64,000 bases of DNA from Monosiga brevicollis MX1. Its lineage: Eukaryota; Opisthokonta; Choanoflagellata; Craspedida; Salpingoecidae. The notes below the pieces were generated by a model that was given only the letters and a program-made list of their open reading frames with translations, searched no databases and was not told the DNA's origin. Below are positions 22,759-33,697 of the stretch, in pieces. Location of the stretch: assembly GCF_000002865.3 (NCBI RefSeq), contig NW_001865040.1, forward strand, positions 878,954 through 942,953, given 5' to 3'. Numbering within the stretch: the stretch's first letter is position 1; the number at the start of each line of letters is the position of its first letter. The position numbers and the translations under genes were made by a program.

Positions 22759-25700
22759 ATGCCGCCGGTCACGCCGGCCTCTGGTGCCACCACCAAAGCA
22801 GGCACTCGGAAAAAAAAGTCTGGGTCGAGCACGCCGCGAGGGCAGAGCGGCCCCAGTTGCAGCAATGGAAGTGCTGGTTCGAATGGCAGTGGCACGAATG
22901 TGACCAAATTGCTCTCGGATATCGAAAGTGCAACTGCAGCCCTCAACAATGAGGACTTGCGCCACGGTGTGGTCCGTCTCCACCGCCTGTCAAAGCGCGA
23001 CGGTGAGTCAACTGGCCGAGCACTCCGCGTCGCGCTCATGTCGATGTACTCACGAAAGCCTAAATTCTGTGTGTTGATGTTGTCATTGCCAAACGTGCTT
23101 TCATGCTCTCCCTCTAGATAAGGTTATTGCCGAGGCGTTTGCCAAGCGTAGTCGCGTTGGCGTTTTGGTCACCGCTTATCGTCGCGGCACAGATGAATCA
23201 GTCAATATATTACTCCTCGAGCTGTTTGTGCTAGCAGGCAATCGCTCAACAGCTGCCATTCTTCGTCTGATCAAGGCTGGCGCTAGCGACATTCTCGCCC
23301 GTGACATTGGCCGTCAAGCCTTGCGACAACTCGATTCCCTGCATCTAGCATGTCGTGTCTTGATTCTCCTGGCTCCCCACGACCAGCGCATTGCCACCTG
23401 TTTGCGACTGGGCAATGCCACCGCCGCACTCCTATCACTTTTCAAGCAATATCGCGCTGATCACAAAGCCCTTGCTCCTTTTCTCGAGCTTTTGGCCATC
23501 TGTAGCCAGCACAAGACCACTGCTGCCATTATTCATCGTGGCGGAGCTATAGCACTTTGCCTTGGGTTGCTGCGGCGTTTTACCACCCCACCCTACAGTA
23601 CGCTCGTGGCCCAAGCAGCCACCCTCCTTGCCAACACTGTTGAGCAATGCCCGCCTGCTCTTCAGGTCGTTGCGTCCCGCGATGGCATCACCATCATCCT
23701 TGAAGCCTACGAGTCTTGGACAAGCGCTGATATCCGGTAGGTTGAGGACAGAACGCCTGGTAGTGCTTTGTCTTCTCGATTATGGAAAAACCTGGGCATG
23801 CCTCGAAAGAAAAAGAAAGACGGGCGTGTCCTTTGACTGTCCGCTTCGCGTCTGCTTTGCAGGCACAAGCACACGAGCACGCGCTTGGCGCTTTTGCAAA
23901 TCTTCAAGGCTGTGAGCGCCTCAGCTGATGGAGTTGCCACCCTGCGTGACCGATCCATCTTGCCTCTTCTCTATCAGGAGTACCTCAAGTTGCCCGAAGG
24001 TAAGCCACCGTTGCATCCGTCATCAGAACATTACCTCTTAACACTCAAAAGGCACAAGGGACAGTTCCATGCCCCGTGTCTGCACGACCGGGTCTGCTGC
24101 GTCTCAGCATCTTATGCGCCTGATTTCTTCCGTTGTAACTCGAATGCAGGGCTTGAAGCTCTGGGGAGTGTCTTGCAAAGTGTTGTACAGCGATGTTTGG
24201 TGCGTGCTGCTTGTGCCCCAACTTGCCAGTGGGACGACACATCAGTTCTGCTCTGTTGATCCAGTTTATTGAAGGTTTTTTTTTTTTTTCATCAGTTTTT
24301 TTTTTTTTTTCATCAGTTTTTTTTTTTTTTTTGACCTTAGCCTCGCGTTAAGCTGCCAAAGTTCGACACAGAAATGGAGCTTGTTCAGGTGCGTACGCCA
24401 ACGGTGACTTGGCTTGGTTGATTTGTCTGAGGTTGCTCTGTGCCCCTGTATTTTCGTCTCCCTAAATGATTACGTGTCTTAGGTGCACACGCAGCGTTTG
24501 CTGAGCAGTGCCACACCTACCAAGAATCCACCAGGCCAAGAAACACCCCATCCAGAATTGCTCTCTACAGGTGCATTGGCCTGCGATGCAATGCAAATTT
24601 GCTCCCCCCGTCCTTTTATTTTCTTGTGTCTCATTCTCTATCGGGTTGTAGCACATCTCGAGTTTGAACGGTCACACAGGCAGCCCACGATTGGTGCAGT
24701 CCCTGTTCGAGGCTTCGGTACTCTTCCACCGCCCCCCGCTTGCATGGTGGCAGCGTGTGCGGAGCAGGAACCATTAGTGGAAGCAAGCTCAAATTTGCGG
24801 CGGTGCGTCTGTCTTCCACGTTTGGCCACGGCCCTGGCCCAAGCACACCAAGGCGCCCTTTTCACCCGCTTGGAGTCCAGCACCAGCTTACAGTTGAACA
24901 CCTGCGCCTGCCCCGCTTGATTTTACACACCACAGCATGTTGTTGCAGGAGGATGTGGAAGCGTGGGATGCGGGGTACGACCTGCGACTCGTTTATGACA
25001 GCGAGTCGCCCGTCACAAATTTAGCCAGCACAGACCTGCACTTTGACGCGCACTTTGAAAGTGGAAACCTTCGCCAAGCGTATCGTGTATGATAGAACAC
25101 GCGCACCGATTGTTCCGGCCCTGCCATGGCCGCTGTTCAACCGTGCTATGAGTTGGAGTCTTTGATCTCACTCTTCTCATGTTTTAGATCCACTCAAACG
25201 TTTACGAGCTGATTTTGGCTGCGGATAGCGGCGCAAAAGGTATTTGAATTTGAGTCCAAGCCTTGGCATGTCTCTTGACCAGCGTTCTGCGCTTCTTGGT
25301 AGCCAATGAGACCTTAGTCAGCTGGGCAAAGGGCGGCTTTGCCGCTTGTTTGCGTTAGATCGCCCGTGCAACATCTTGCATCTGTGTTTTTGGGCTCATC
25401 ACATGGGCGTGCCCCTCGCATAGGTTATCACCAATGGTTCTTCTTCCGTTTGGATAATGTGAAAGCCGGAACCGCCTACCGATTGACTATTATCAACAAC
25501 GAGAAGCCAGGCTCCCAGTTCGGCACCGGCATGCAACCCGTCGTTTGGGTGCCTTCAGTTGGGCAATGGCGGCGCATGGGTAGCCGTGTAGGCTATTTCA
25601 AAAATCTTCATCGCCGGTCCGGCGGGTCTGAAAGCCATTTCTACTCGCTGACCTTTACGCTCGAGCTGCCCACCGCCGAACCATGCTTTGTTGCCTACCA

Positions 25701-28288
25701 TTACCCATACACCCAAAGCTTTCTTCGCTCTCGTCTGCACGCGCTACTCAAGGAGCGCCCTCCTTGGTGTCACCGAGGGCTCCTGTGCTCTTCGGCGTTG
25801 GGGAACTTGTGCGAGCTCCTCACCATTACGGATACTTCGCCAGATGCTGTGGCCAAACGTCCGATCCGACACCGCCCGGTCTTGGTTTTTAGCGCTCGTG
25901 TGCATCCAGGAGAGACTAACAGCAGCTGGATCATGGACGGTTCGTTTGACCCGCTTGTTGCCCTACTCAGCTGCTTGGCCATGCTTTCTCACGGTCTGGC
26001 GTTGTCTCTCTTCGTGTTGGCTCCTTACTGACTTATTGGCAGGCCTATTACAAGAGCTTGTGTCCGCTGAGAGTGATTTGGCTGCCGAGCTTCGTCGAAG
26101 ATTTGTCTTCAAAATCGTTCCCATGCTCAATCCGGACGGTGTTGTACTGGGTAACCTTCGCTGCGCCCTCGCGGGTTGCGACCTCAACCGACAATGGGCC
26201 GAGCCGAGTTCAACTCTTCACCCAACCGTCTTTGCTCTGAAGGCGCTCATTCAGCGCCTGCAAGCCGAGGGACGGCGGGTCCACCTTTTTATGGACTTGC
26301 ATGGTCATTCCCGCCGCCGGCATGCCTTTCTCTATGGTTGCCGAATCGGCTCTATTGAGGGCACTGAGCAGGTCTTGTGTAATGTTCTCGATAACGAAGC
26401 CCACCTCTTTGCGGCCCGTCAGTCACGATTTGCCGTGGAAAAGTCCAAGGAAACCACCAGCCGAATCGTGGTTTGGCGCTTGGGCGTTGCCTGCAGTTAT
26501 ACACTTGAGGTTTGTTACGCGGGATCCACCCTAATGTGCTGGCGCAGCTGGCATGTTTGGGGCCGGCTCAATGCGAAATCCCCCCCTTTGTTTTGTTCTT
26601 GTTGTCTCTCGTTATTCAAGTCACGCTTTGGTTGCGTCTTTTTTCCACTCATGGGTTTGTGACAACAGGCGACTTACTGTGGCGCGGACAAAGGGAAGTA
26701 CGCTGGGCTGCAAGTTTCCACGAGTATGCTGCAGGAGTTGGGTATGCAACTAGTTCGGGGGCTGATGGCATGGGATGATGGTGTTCAGGGGCTGTCCTTG
26801 GTTTCAGATACCACCGGCAAGCAAAGCACGTCAACGAGCCAATCTGCCAACCCGTCCATGACTGCGAGTCCTGCCGGTAGCGGAGAGACGGGCGTGGGCG
26901 TCTCGCTCACCTCACAGGCAAAGTCATCGAAGAAAACCACCTCCACAGCAAGCAAAGGCACCCGCAAAACGCGCACGCCTCGCCCAGTTTCGCGGAAAGC
27001 ACCCCCCACGCGTAGTGGGGGCACGCCTCGCAGCCAGTCGCGCAACTCCTCCGACGGTGTCAAGTCTACAACGGCCAAGAAAGGACGGGTTGTCAGCAAG
27101 GATGCCACGAAAGCCACGGTCATTAAACGTGTGCGCCGCAAAGTTGCTGAGCCCAAGCCGACCGTGGTTCCAACCCCGCCGCCGCGTGTCAGAACTTGGT
27201 CGGAGGTTCTGAGCGGGCAGGAAGCCGATGATCACATGCCTGATGGCGGAGGCAGCCACCGACCACTCGAAGCTACGTGGGTCACTAATGGTTTGTCCGC
27301 AAACTCAAGCTCCCAAGCCGCATGCAAGCCCACCTCTGATCCGCCAAAAGATGCTGAATCAAGGAGCGGAGCGTTGGAAAAGGTTGATTCTTTTTGGAGG
27401 CAAGTGATTACACAGCCAGGCCCGGGTGGCGGCGCTTATCACGATTGCGATGTCAACGATGCCGACGACGACGATGATGACAACGTTGATGGCCTCGCGG
27501 TGGCGGGACTTGGTGCTAGCCGCCAAGCTACCATGAACTACTGTCATGTTGTCAAAGGCATGGGTGGCATCGTCGATGACAATGATGATGGCGACGATGA
27601 TGGCGAGGGGCAGTTTGATGATAGTGATGACGTCGGTGTGGAGGGCGACGTTGGAGAGAGCGGCGACGATGGTGACGATGACGTCGACGACGACGATGAT
27701 GTCGACGACGACGACGACGACGACGCCGACGACGACGACGACAACGATCATTTTGCCGCCGGTACAGCTGATGCCAATGGCGATGGCGATGATGATTACG
27801 ATGACGATGACGACGACGTTGTTGATGACGACGAAGATGACCGAGACACCGGCAATGTCATTGTCGAGCGGTGCAACTCAACCACTGACTATGGTGCTTC
27901 CGGCGATGTGGTGTTGGAGGATTTTGCAGATGGGGCGCAGAGCGAGGACGCCCTTGAGGTGGATGAAGTGGAGGACGTTGCGTGGGTTCGCACGGCAACA
28001 GGCACACACAGCTTGCGCCGCGAGCGTCAAATCGACTTTATGGATGAATCAGCTGGCCAAACTTGGATGGGTGGTTTGATGTCCCGCCATGTTGTGGCTG
28101 GGCTGGCGGGATTGGACCTCGACTCGCGCCCATCACGACAGCAATCTACCGTAGCTAAAAGTAGTTCAGCAGCGCTGACAACACCGCGTCGCCAAAACAG
28201 TCCTTTTTTAGGCACTGCCTCTCGCCGCACCCTGCCGTCGCATGTGTTGCCGGCAGAGCGTTATGAGTCGGTCGAAGCAGATGTTTGA
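22759..28288 (+). CDS. AGTPBP1: cytosolic carboxypeptidase 1 (tubulin deglutamylase), ARM repeats + M14
   Basis: Zinc carboxypeptidase that trims polyglutamate from tubulin. Exons: 22759-23002, 23118-23736, 23863-23999, 24150-24199, 24341-24388, 24483-24570, 24652-24717, one linker exon starting at 24778 with unclear end, 24949-25086, 25188-25239, 25424-25939, 26043-26509, 26669-28288. N-terminal ARM-like helices start at KVIAEAFAKRSRVGVLV. The pre-catalytic domain has FESGNLRQAYRIHSNVYEL and YHQWFFFRL. Zinc ligands lie in ARVHPGETNSSW (H, E) and DLHGHSRRRHAFLYG (H); YTLEATYCG holds the candidate catalytic Glu, split over an intron. ARM repeats plus M14 fit CCP1 rather than shorter CCPs. The last ex on adds a 350-residue tail: first Lys/Arg/Ser-rich (26930-27180), then Asp-rich (27440-27870). 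Confidence 0.9.
24276..24332 (+). repeat. T14-16 plus catcag tandem unit in an intron
   Basis: Three T runs of 14-16 bases separated by identical catcag spacers, so the duplicated unit carries a pyrimidine tract plus a potential cag acceptor. It lies in the CCP1 intron before 24341. Confidence 0.85.
27440..27870 (+). repeat. GAC/GAT codon repeat encoding an Asp-rich tract
   Basis: Interrupted GAC, GAT and GTC/GAG triplets encode stretches of up to nine consecutive Asp. Purity falls towards the edges, as in an old, drifting trinucleotide repeat. The antisense frame is open but encodes only Val/Ile repeats. Confidence 0.85.
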
Positions 28289-28389
28289 GATTTTGGAATA
28301 CGCACTGGATGCGATCATACAAATCAATTTTTTATTTTTTTTTCGCGTGTTGGTGATTTTAGACTGTGCCTGAACTTTTCAAACTTTGC

Positions 28390-30019
28390 TTAGGTTTGTG
28401 ACTTGCTTTTGGCGGCCGCAGCCTCTGCAGCCTTTTTGTCTGCAACAGCCTTGCGCTCGAGCCATTTCTTGTGCCATTCATCGCTCTGATCTTGCTCAAG
28501 GGCCTCGTTTAAGAGCTCCCGAGCCTTAGGGTCGACCTATCCAAAGATACAAACCATCAGGTGCATTGCCCAGCGTGACAGACACAGCGAGCAGCGTTGC
28601 TTGAGCTCAGAAAAGAAAAAAAAAACTAAAAACTGCAAGACTCAAGTGTTACATGCCTGGGATAGCTCGCGGAAGGCTTCGTCCCCGACAAAGCAGATTT
28701 CATAGCCATCAGGGTCGGCTAGAATAACAACCTGTACCGTAGCCTTGCCAGGTGTGTCCAAGGACACGAGAGGGGTCAAGACCTTGTGATCAGCGGCCTT
28801 GACTCGACTTTCGATGATGGCAAGCTACACAAGAACACGTGGCAGCCATGTGAGTAGACAGCGCTGGGACTGGTACGTTTGAAAGTTTCAAGTCGAGAGT
28901 ATGCTGTCCGTACGTTGTCGGCAGGGCAGGAAAACGCAATCCGGCCGTATGCAGTGCCATGGGACAACGGAACATCTCCCGGGATTTTGTTGAGCACGAG
29001 CTCGGTCTAGGTGTGGTGCGATGTTACGCCGCATCTTTGTGTGAGTGCCGCCACGAGGGAGGGGCGGAGGGGGTAGAGGCGAGGCGTCGAAAGAGTTGAT
29101 GTTAGAGAAGAAGGAAATACCTGATTAGCAGTGTAGCGCAGCCGAACTTGGGTGTCGCTGCGCGCAACAATCTCCATGCCCAGGATGCCCTGCCAGTAGG
29201 CTGCGGCCATGTTGTTGTCTCAGTGAGCAAAAGGTCAAGCAAATCGGCTGAGAGTTGGCACGTTGAAGCATCCAGGCACCAAGAAGACACACCGACGCTT
29301 TGCTCAATGTTGGTAATATTGAGGGCCACAGATTGGACGGGGTCGCCCTCCGCCAGGGCGTTGACAATCTGAAAATCGTAGCCACCCGTGACCTTGATGC
29401 GAAGCTTGTCCTCGGACGTTTGGGTGACGGGAAACTCGGACTGGGCCAGGGCTGCCGCGTAGGCCTCTGTGGAGTGAATGGTAATGCAATTGAAGTCGTT
29501 GCCGAGGTTGTAATCCTTGATGGTGTAGTTGTAAGTCAGCTCCACGACAAAGTGATCGTCTTCGCTGCCATAGCCCACCATGGTCTTGGACCATTTCCCA
29601 TCATAGGGCCTATTCAAAACAAAGACGCGGCGAGAGCGACGGGCAAGAGTGGTGAAAAAGCGGGGTATTGCGGATGAGATTTTGTTCGCGTTGAGGTCAA
29701 TGCAGCCGGGACCAGTGTTTCACAGCTGGCATTTGGGCGATTGGCGCTTGCGCTGTGCTGTGCACTTGAATTACATGTCCAGAGATGTGCGTACCCGTTG
29801 CAAGCAGCGGCGCAACCTTCTTGAAACTCCTCATGACGTAGGATTTGCATGCCAAGCACCTCTGTGTAAAACTTGATGGTGCTGCTGCGCTGGGGGACCT
29901 GGGCGCCGAATGGACACACACAAAACCAGGTCAGAGCAATGAAAGGACCGACTCGCGTGGTGGCAGCATCAAGATTTCGGGCCTACCTTAAAGACCCAGT
30001 GCAAAGCTCGCGGTGCCAT
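28390..30019 (-). CDS. GLOD4: GLOD4 (glyoxalase-domain protein 4)
   Basis: Vicinal-oxygen-chelate fold protein related to glyoxalase I; its substrate is not established. Exons in coding order: 29987-30019, 29795-29898, 29293-29609, 29121-29218, 28914-29006, 28657-28824, 28390-28536; 319 residues. It reads [11 protein letters not shown], then [68 protein letters not shown] and [20 protein letters not shown], all close to human GLOD4. The C terminus is Lys/Ala-rich. The intron after exon 6 starts with gcatgt, a GC-AG intron. It is convergent with CCP1 (about 100 bases between stops) and divergent from the TOM5 gene. Confidence 0.94.
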
Positions 30020-30867
30020 ATCCCTGGTTGAAAGGCGGTCCCTTACAAAGCTTGCACAGACAGCTTACTGGCGGAGTGCAATCTGAGTGTGAGTCGGGGC
30101 ATGAGCACAAAAAACAGTGAAAGGGTGACCAAGATTAAGTAAGGTAGGCGTGGGACCGATCATTTGGAGGAGTATGTGCATAGATGACGCCAGTCTGAGC
30201 GAGTGCGGATGGCCGCAGGCGTATATGCAGAAGAAAGCCACGGCAGATCTATCTTCGACATGTACCATTCCAAAAGTCCACGATCTGCACCACAACGAAT
30301 CTCTCCCTTCCCATTCGCTCACGGGTTCAAGCCCTGCTTCTCCCCAACCGCTGCCATTCTGACGGCGCGCACTCACTGATAATCGCAAAACGCAAACCAC
30401 AAGCACAATAAAATGATGACAATAAATGATGACATGGCCTCATGTCAGCCAAATGAGTCAAAGTGTTACTATCATCACACCGCGACGACACGAGGCTGTT
30501 TCTCTGTGTGTGTATGTGGTAGTTGTGCTTTTCCTTTGTGTCTTTGCTCTTTACTTCTCTCTTTCTCAAACCGACCAAACCAATTCATTGTGTCTCTCTC
30601 TCTCTCTCTCTCTCTGTCTGTCTTGTCTCTCTGTCTCTCTCTCTCTCTCTGTCTCTCTGCGGATTGCTGGGCTCTTGCGACCATTTTTAGTTTGATCAGC
30701 GCAGAGCTCAGGACCTTTGCAAACCTGTTTTAGAAGTAGTACCAGGTTTGTCTGGCTGGTCCGACTTGGTTTGGCTGTTTGCCTGTGTTAGTGCACCACT
30801 TGCCGTTTGGTGTCATGCGGTTTTCCATCTCACTTTGCGGCTCCTTGCCTGCTCAGTCACCGACATT
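30020..30867. other. divergent intergenic region, GLOD4 / TOM5
   Basis: 848 bases. It holds the CT microsatellite at 30592-30659 and a short A/T-rich part near 30405-30430. No gene is seen. Confidence 0.45.
30592..30659 (+). repeat. CT/CTGT microsatellite
   Basis: CT run interrupted by GTCTGTCTTG and GTCT blocks, about 210 bases before the TOM5 start codon. It may be part of the 5' leader or of the promoter. Confidence 0.85.
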
Positions 30868-31131
30868 ATGCAGCCGCAACAAGGTCCCTCCCAAGAAGAG
30901 GTCATGCTCATGCGTGCCCAGACCATGCAGACTTTTGCCGTCTTTGCTGCGTATTGCGCCGTGCTGCGTGCAAGTAAGCCTTGGCTGCGTCGCCCGCTCA
31001 TGCCGAGCACTACTTAATGACCAAACTTGGGTTGGGCCGAGCGCTTGAGCATTTCAGCAGCTCAACTCACTATGATGATTTGGTTTTCCCTTGTAGCTCC
31101 CTTTGTCCTGAACGTTGTCCTCGGCGAGTAG
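30868..31131 (+). CDS. TOMM5: TOM5-like subunit of the mitochondrial import receptor
   Basis: Small tail-anchored subunit of the TOM translocase. Two exons, 30868-30973 and 31097-31131, encode 46 residues; the intron has gtaagc and ttgtag ends and phase 1. The joined protein starts MQPQQGPSQEEVMLMRAQTM and ends with a hydrophobic segment, AAYCAVLRATPFVLNVVLGE. The end closely follows human TOM5 (FLIYVALLRVTPFILKKL), including the Leu-Arg-x-Thr-Pro-Phe core that is rebuilt exactly across the splice junction. Length fits the family (about 50). No presequence, as expected for an outer-membrane protein. The short length makes a chance match possible, but the phase-restored core argues against it. 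Confidence 0.78.
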
Positions 31132-32104
31132 GCGCGAGCCAGCACTCGTGCTACTCGCAATATCGGTCCCCCAATTCAGTTCCTGTCGCCTCGTTCTTCT
31201 AAGCTTTGCAAACGCAGATTTCTTCCTTTTCTTTCCAGGACTCGAGTTTTCACCCTGCCGACTTGAGGCGCCTGCTTGCGGCTTGTCCGAGGGACAGAGC
31301 ATCAGCATTCTTGGAGACATACATGGCGATTTTTGGCACTGCATCATGGCTACGCCCTCGCCACATCAGCCTCTTTCTGCACTCAAGGATGCATAAAACA
31401 GCTTAGCACAACAAACCAACATGACATGACTAGGTTTCTCGCCGATCACCTGCCAGGCACTTGAGTCGGAACACAGAGGTCTCACCAAGGCCAACCTCAT
31501 TCAGGGCAGGCACCCCTCGGTCAGCGAGCCGTGCTCCAGTTGAACAATCATGAACACAGGCCCTGACGCTGTCTCTGTGAAAATCAACATCTTCCAGTCC
31601 GGACTGGCCGTACAGTTGCAATTGCGATGACGAAAAAAAAAATAAAAAATAAAACAACAGACACAAAAACAGACACAGACACAGTCAGATCCAGACAGTC
31701 AGGCAGGCAAAGTCGAAGAGAAATGGAGAGTGATGGATAGAGCCGCCCACAGGGACAGAGGCAGACAGAGACAGGCAGAGTGGAGACAGAGACAGACAAG
31801 AGGCAGGTACACTGAGACAGACACACACGACAGGCACCGAAAAACGAACAACACAACACACAATCAAATTGTCATTTTTTCGGTTTTTTTTTTTTTTCAA
31901 ATTATTTTTTTCTGGAAAAGAGGAGATTGTGCAGCTCAACGGCATCGTGGGTTGCTGCTGCTGCACATTTGCGGACCCGAGAAGATAGGCGCATCAAGAT
32001 TGAGCAGCAAGCTGCCAATACGGGTATTTGGTGACGCAACGACAGCTTGCAAAACGTGTCGATACTTTGCTGAAGGAACACACAAACATACTCACTCAAC
32101 CATC
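31132..32104. other. intergenic region with a purine-rich repeat
   Basis: 973 bases between TOM5 and DOLPP1, same strand. It contains a CAGACA/GACAGA-type repeat at 31660-31830 and T runs near 31878-31911. Open minus-strand frames across it are products of the repeat. Confidence 0.5.
31660..31830 (+). repeat. imperfect CAGACA/GACAGA repeat
   Basis: About 170 bases of degenerate acagac, gacagag and gacaggc units, purine-rich on the plus strand (CT-rich on the minus strand). Confidence 0.75.
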
Positions 32105-33442
32105 ATGACCATGGACCTGCCGCGGCTGGAGCCAGCAGCGTTGGCTTTTGTCGAATACGAAACCGGGGATCTGGTGCGTCGTCTCACGCCGCTTCACACT
32201 AGGTGCTGCGCATCGCCGCTCTCTCACTTGCGTACGGGGATTAGGTGGGCATGATACTGGCGTACATCAGCTTGCTGCCCCTCTTTCTGTTATTCTCCTT
32301 GGGCGTCTTGATCATTGTGCGCCGTGATCTCCAGACGGTCAGTCGACTCGGCGCCGGGCTCAATGATTCTCCAATGACCAACAACCTGCCCTGGACCTCC
32401 CAGGCGCTCAGGCAATGTGATAACAGTCAACTGTGCGCTGGCTTGGCAGATGATGTTTTTGCTTGGCCTGCTCCTGAATGAGGTTCTAAACTACTGGCTG
32501 AAGCACCACATTCGCGAGCCACGCCCCGCACGAGGTTGGTCTCTCATGCTGAGTGCTTGAGAAAAGAGATCCCAAGATGCGCGCTGCCTTCCAGACTGCT
32601 GATTCCCGCTGCCGACGTTCTCTACTCCATATATGATTACACTGTTTATCACTACATGCACTGTTATTTTTTTTTTTTTTTTTTTTGGTTGTTGTTGTTG
32701 TTGTTGTTGTTGCTGCTGTCGGTTTAATGTTGCCTTGCGTGCCGCTTCTGCAGCCAGTTCGGTCCTGGTCAAGCATGGCATGCCATCATCACATGCTCAA
32801 CTCATGGGATTCTTCACCATCTACATGATTTTTGTTGTATGGAAGCGGTACGTGATATTGTCTGTCCCACCCGCTCGAATCTGCCGCACTTACCTGACCG
32901 CCCCTGTAGCCTGAAACCCGCAGCACGACAAGACTCTCCCCCATGGCTGGCGCGCTCCGGACAAGTGATCGCCACCATTGGTCTCCTTATCCAGTTGGCT
33001 CTGGTGGCGATTAGTCGTGTCTATCTCTTCTACCATACTGCCGAGCAGGTGGGTTGACGTACCGCGAGCAGCCATGACATGGCGGTCCCATGGCCTTGCT
33101 TCTTGAAACACGTTCATTGTGGTACGTCACGCGCTTGTAGGTGGTTGCCGGTGTGGCTGTTGGGTCTGCCATGGGCGCACTCTACTTTGTATTGGTCCAT
33201 CGCGGTCTGCGCTCGGTCTTGGCTAGCTTGGCGAGCTGGCCCATCTGTCGTATGCTCTTGATTAAGGTACGCCAACCCAAGCTGGCTGGCGCAAATTAAA
33301 TTTGATGGTGCTTCAAATGGCCTTCTGATGCCGACGACGGGTGTACCCCTGGCTGGGGGCGCAGGACTATTCACATGTCGAGGATGTAGTTGCCACAGAA
33401 TATGAGGCTATTATGGGTGGAATGTTGAAGCGCCGGGACTAG
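32105..33442 (+). CDS. DOLPP1: dolichyldiphosphatase 1
   Basis: ER membrane phosphatase that recycles dolichyl diphosphate for N-glycosylation. Exons: 32105-32173, 32245-32337, 32450-32534, 32754-32847, 32910-33048, 33141-33266, 33365-33442; 227 residues (human 238). PAP2 motifs are present: KHHIREPRP, HGMPSSHAQLMGF and SRVYLFYHTAEQV. As in human DOLPP1, the last motif ends in Gln where many PAP2 enzymes have Asp. Four or five hydrophobic segments are seen. The exon 3 acceptor is set at 32449, giving LQT-MMFLLGLLLNEV, which aligns with human HT-ISFLGGLALNEG without a gap. It is convergent with the sulfotransferase gene. Confidence 0.94.
32667..32718 (+). repeat. T run plus TTG repeat in a DOLPP1 intron
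   Basis: About 20 T followed by about nine TTG units in the intron between 32535 and 32753. Confidence 0.85.
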
Positions 33443-33697
33443 GCTGCATGTTCCGGCCCACGGCACCTTTATTTGGCCGCACCACGAGACTGCACGGGCC
33501 ATGTTTTGCCCTGCAAATTTTGAATAACGTGCGCTTTGCCTTGGGCAAAGCAACACGTGACTCTGCTTTTTACCTTTTTCGGTCACGGATATTGGCCCAG
33601 GATGGCGCAAGAATTGAGGTCTGTTTCAACAGCAGACACATGTTTCAGGCAGCCTGGTTTCGGAATAGATCTGAGCGGACGTCATCGATCGTTTTGC

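Noticed and set aside
24276-24332. Three regularly spaced repeats, briefly considered as a short array of regulatory repeats
   Set aside because: Spacers are identical 6-mers and the repeats are T homopolymers inside an intron; this is slippage or acceptor duplication, not a CRISPR-like array.
27359-27751. Val/Ile-rich open frame on the minus strand that resembles membrane helices
   Set aside because: It is the antisense reading of the Asp-codon repeat (GAC/GAT read as GTC/ATC).
31584-31966. Two overlapping minus-strand frames rich in Ser, Val, Cys and Leu
   Set aside because: They are produced by the degenerate CAGACA/GACAGA repeat on the plus strand.
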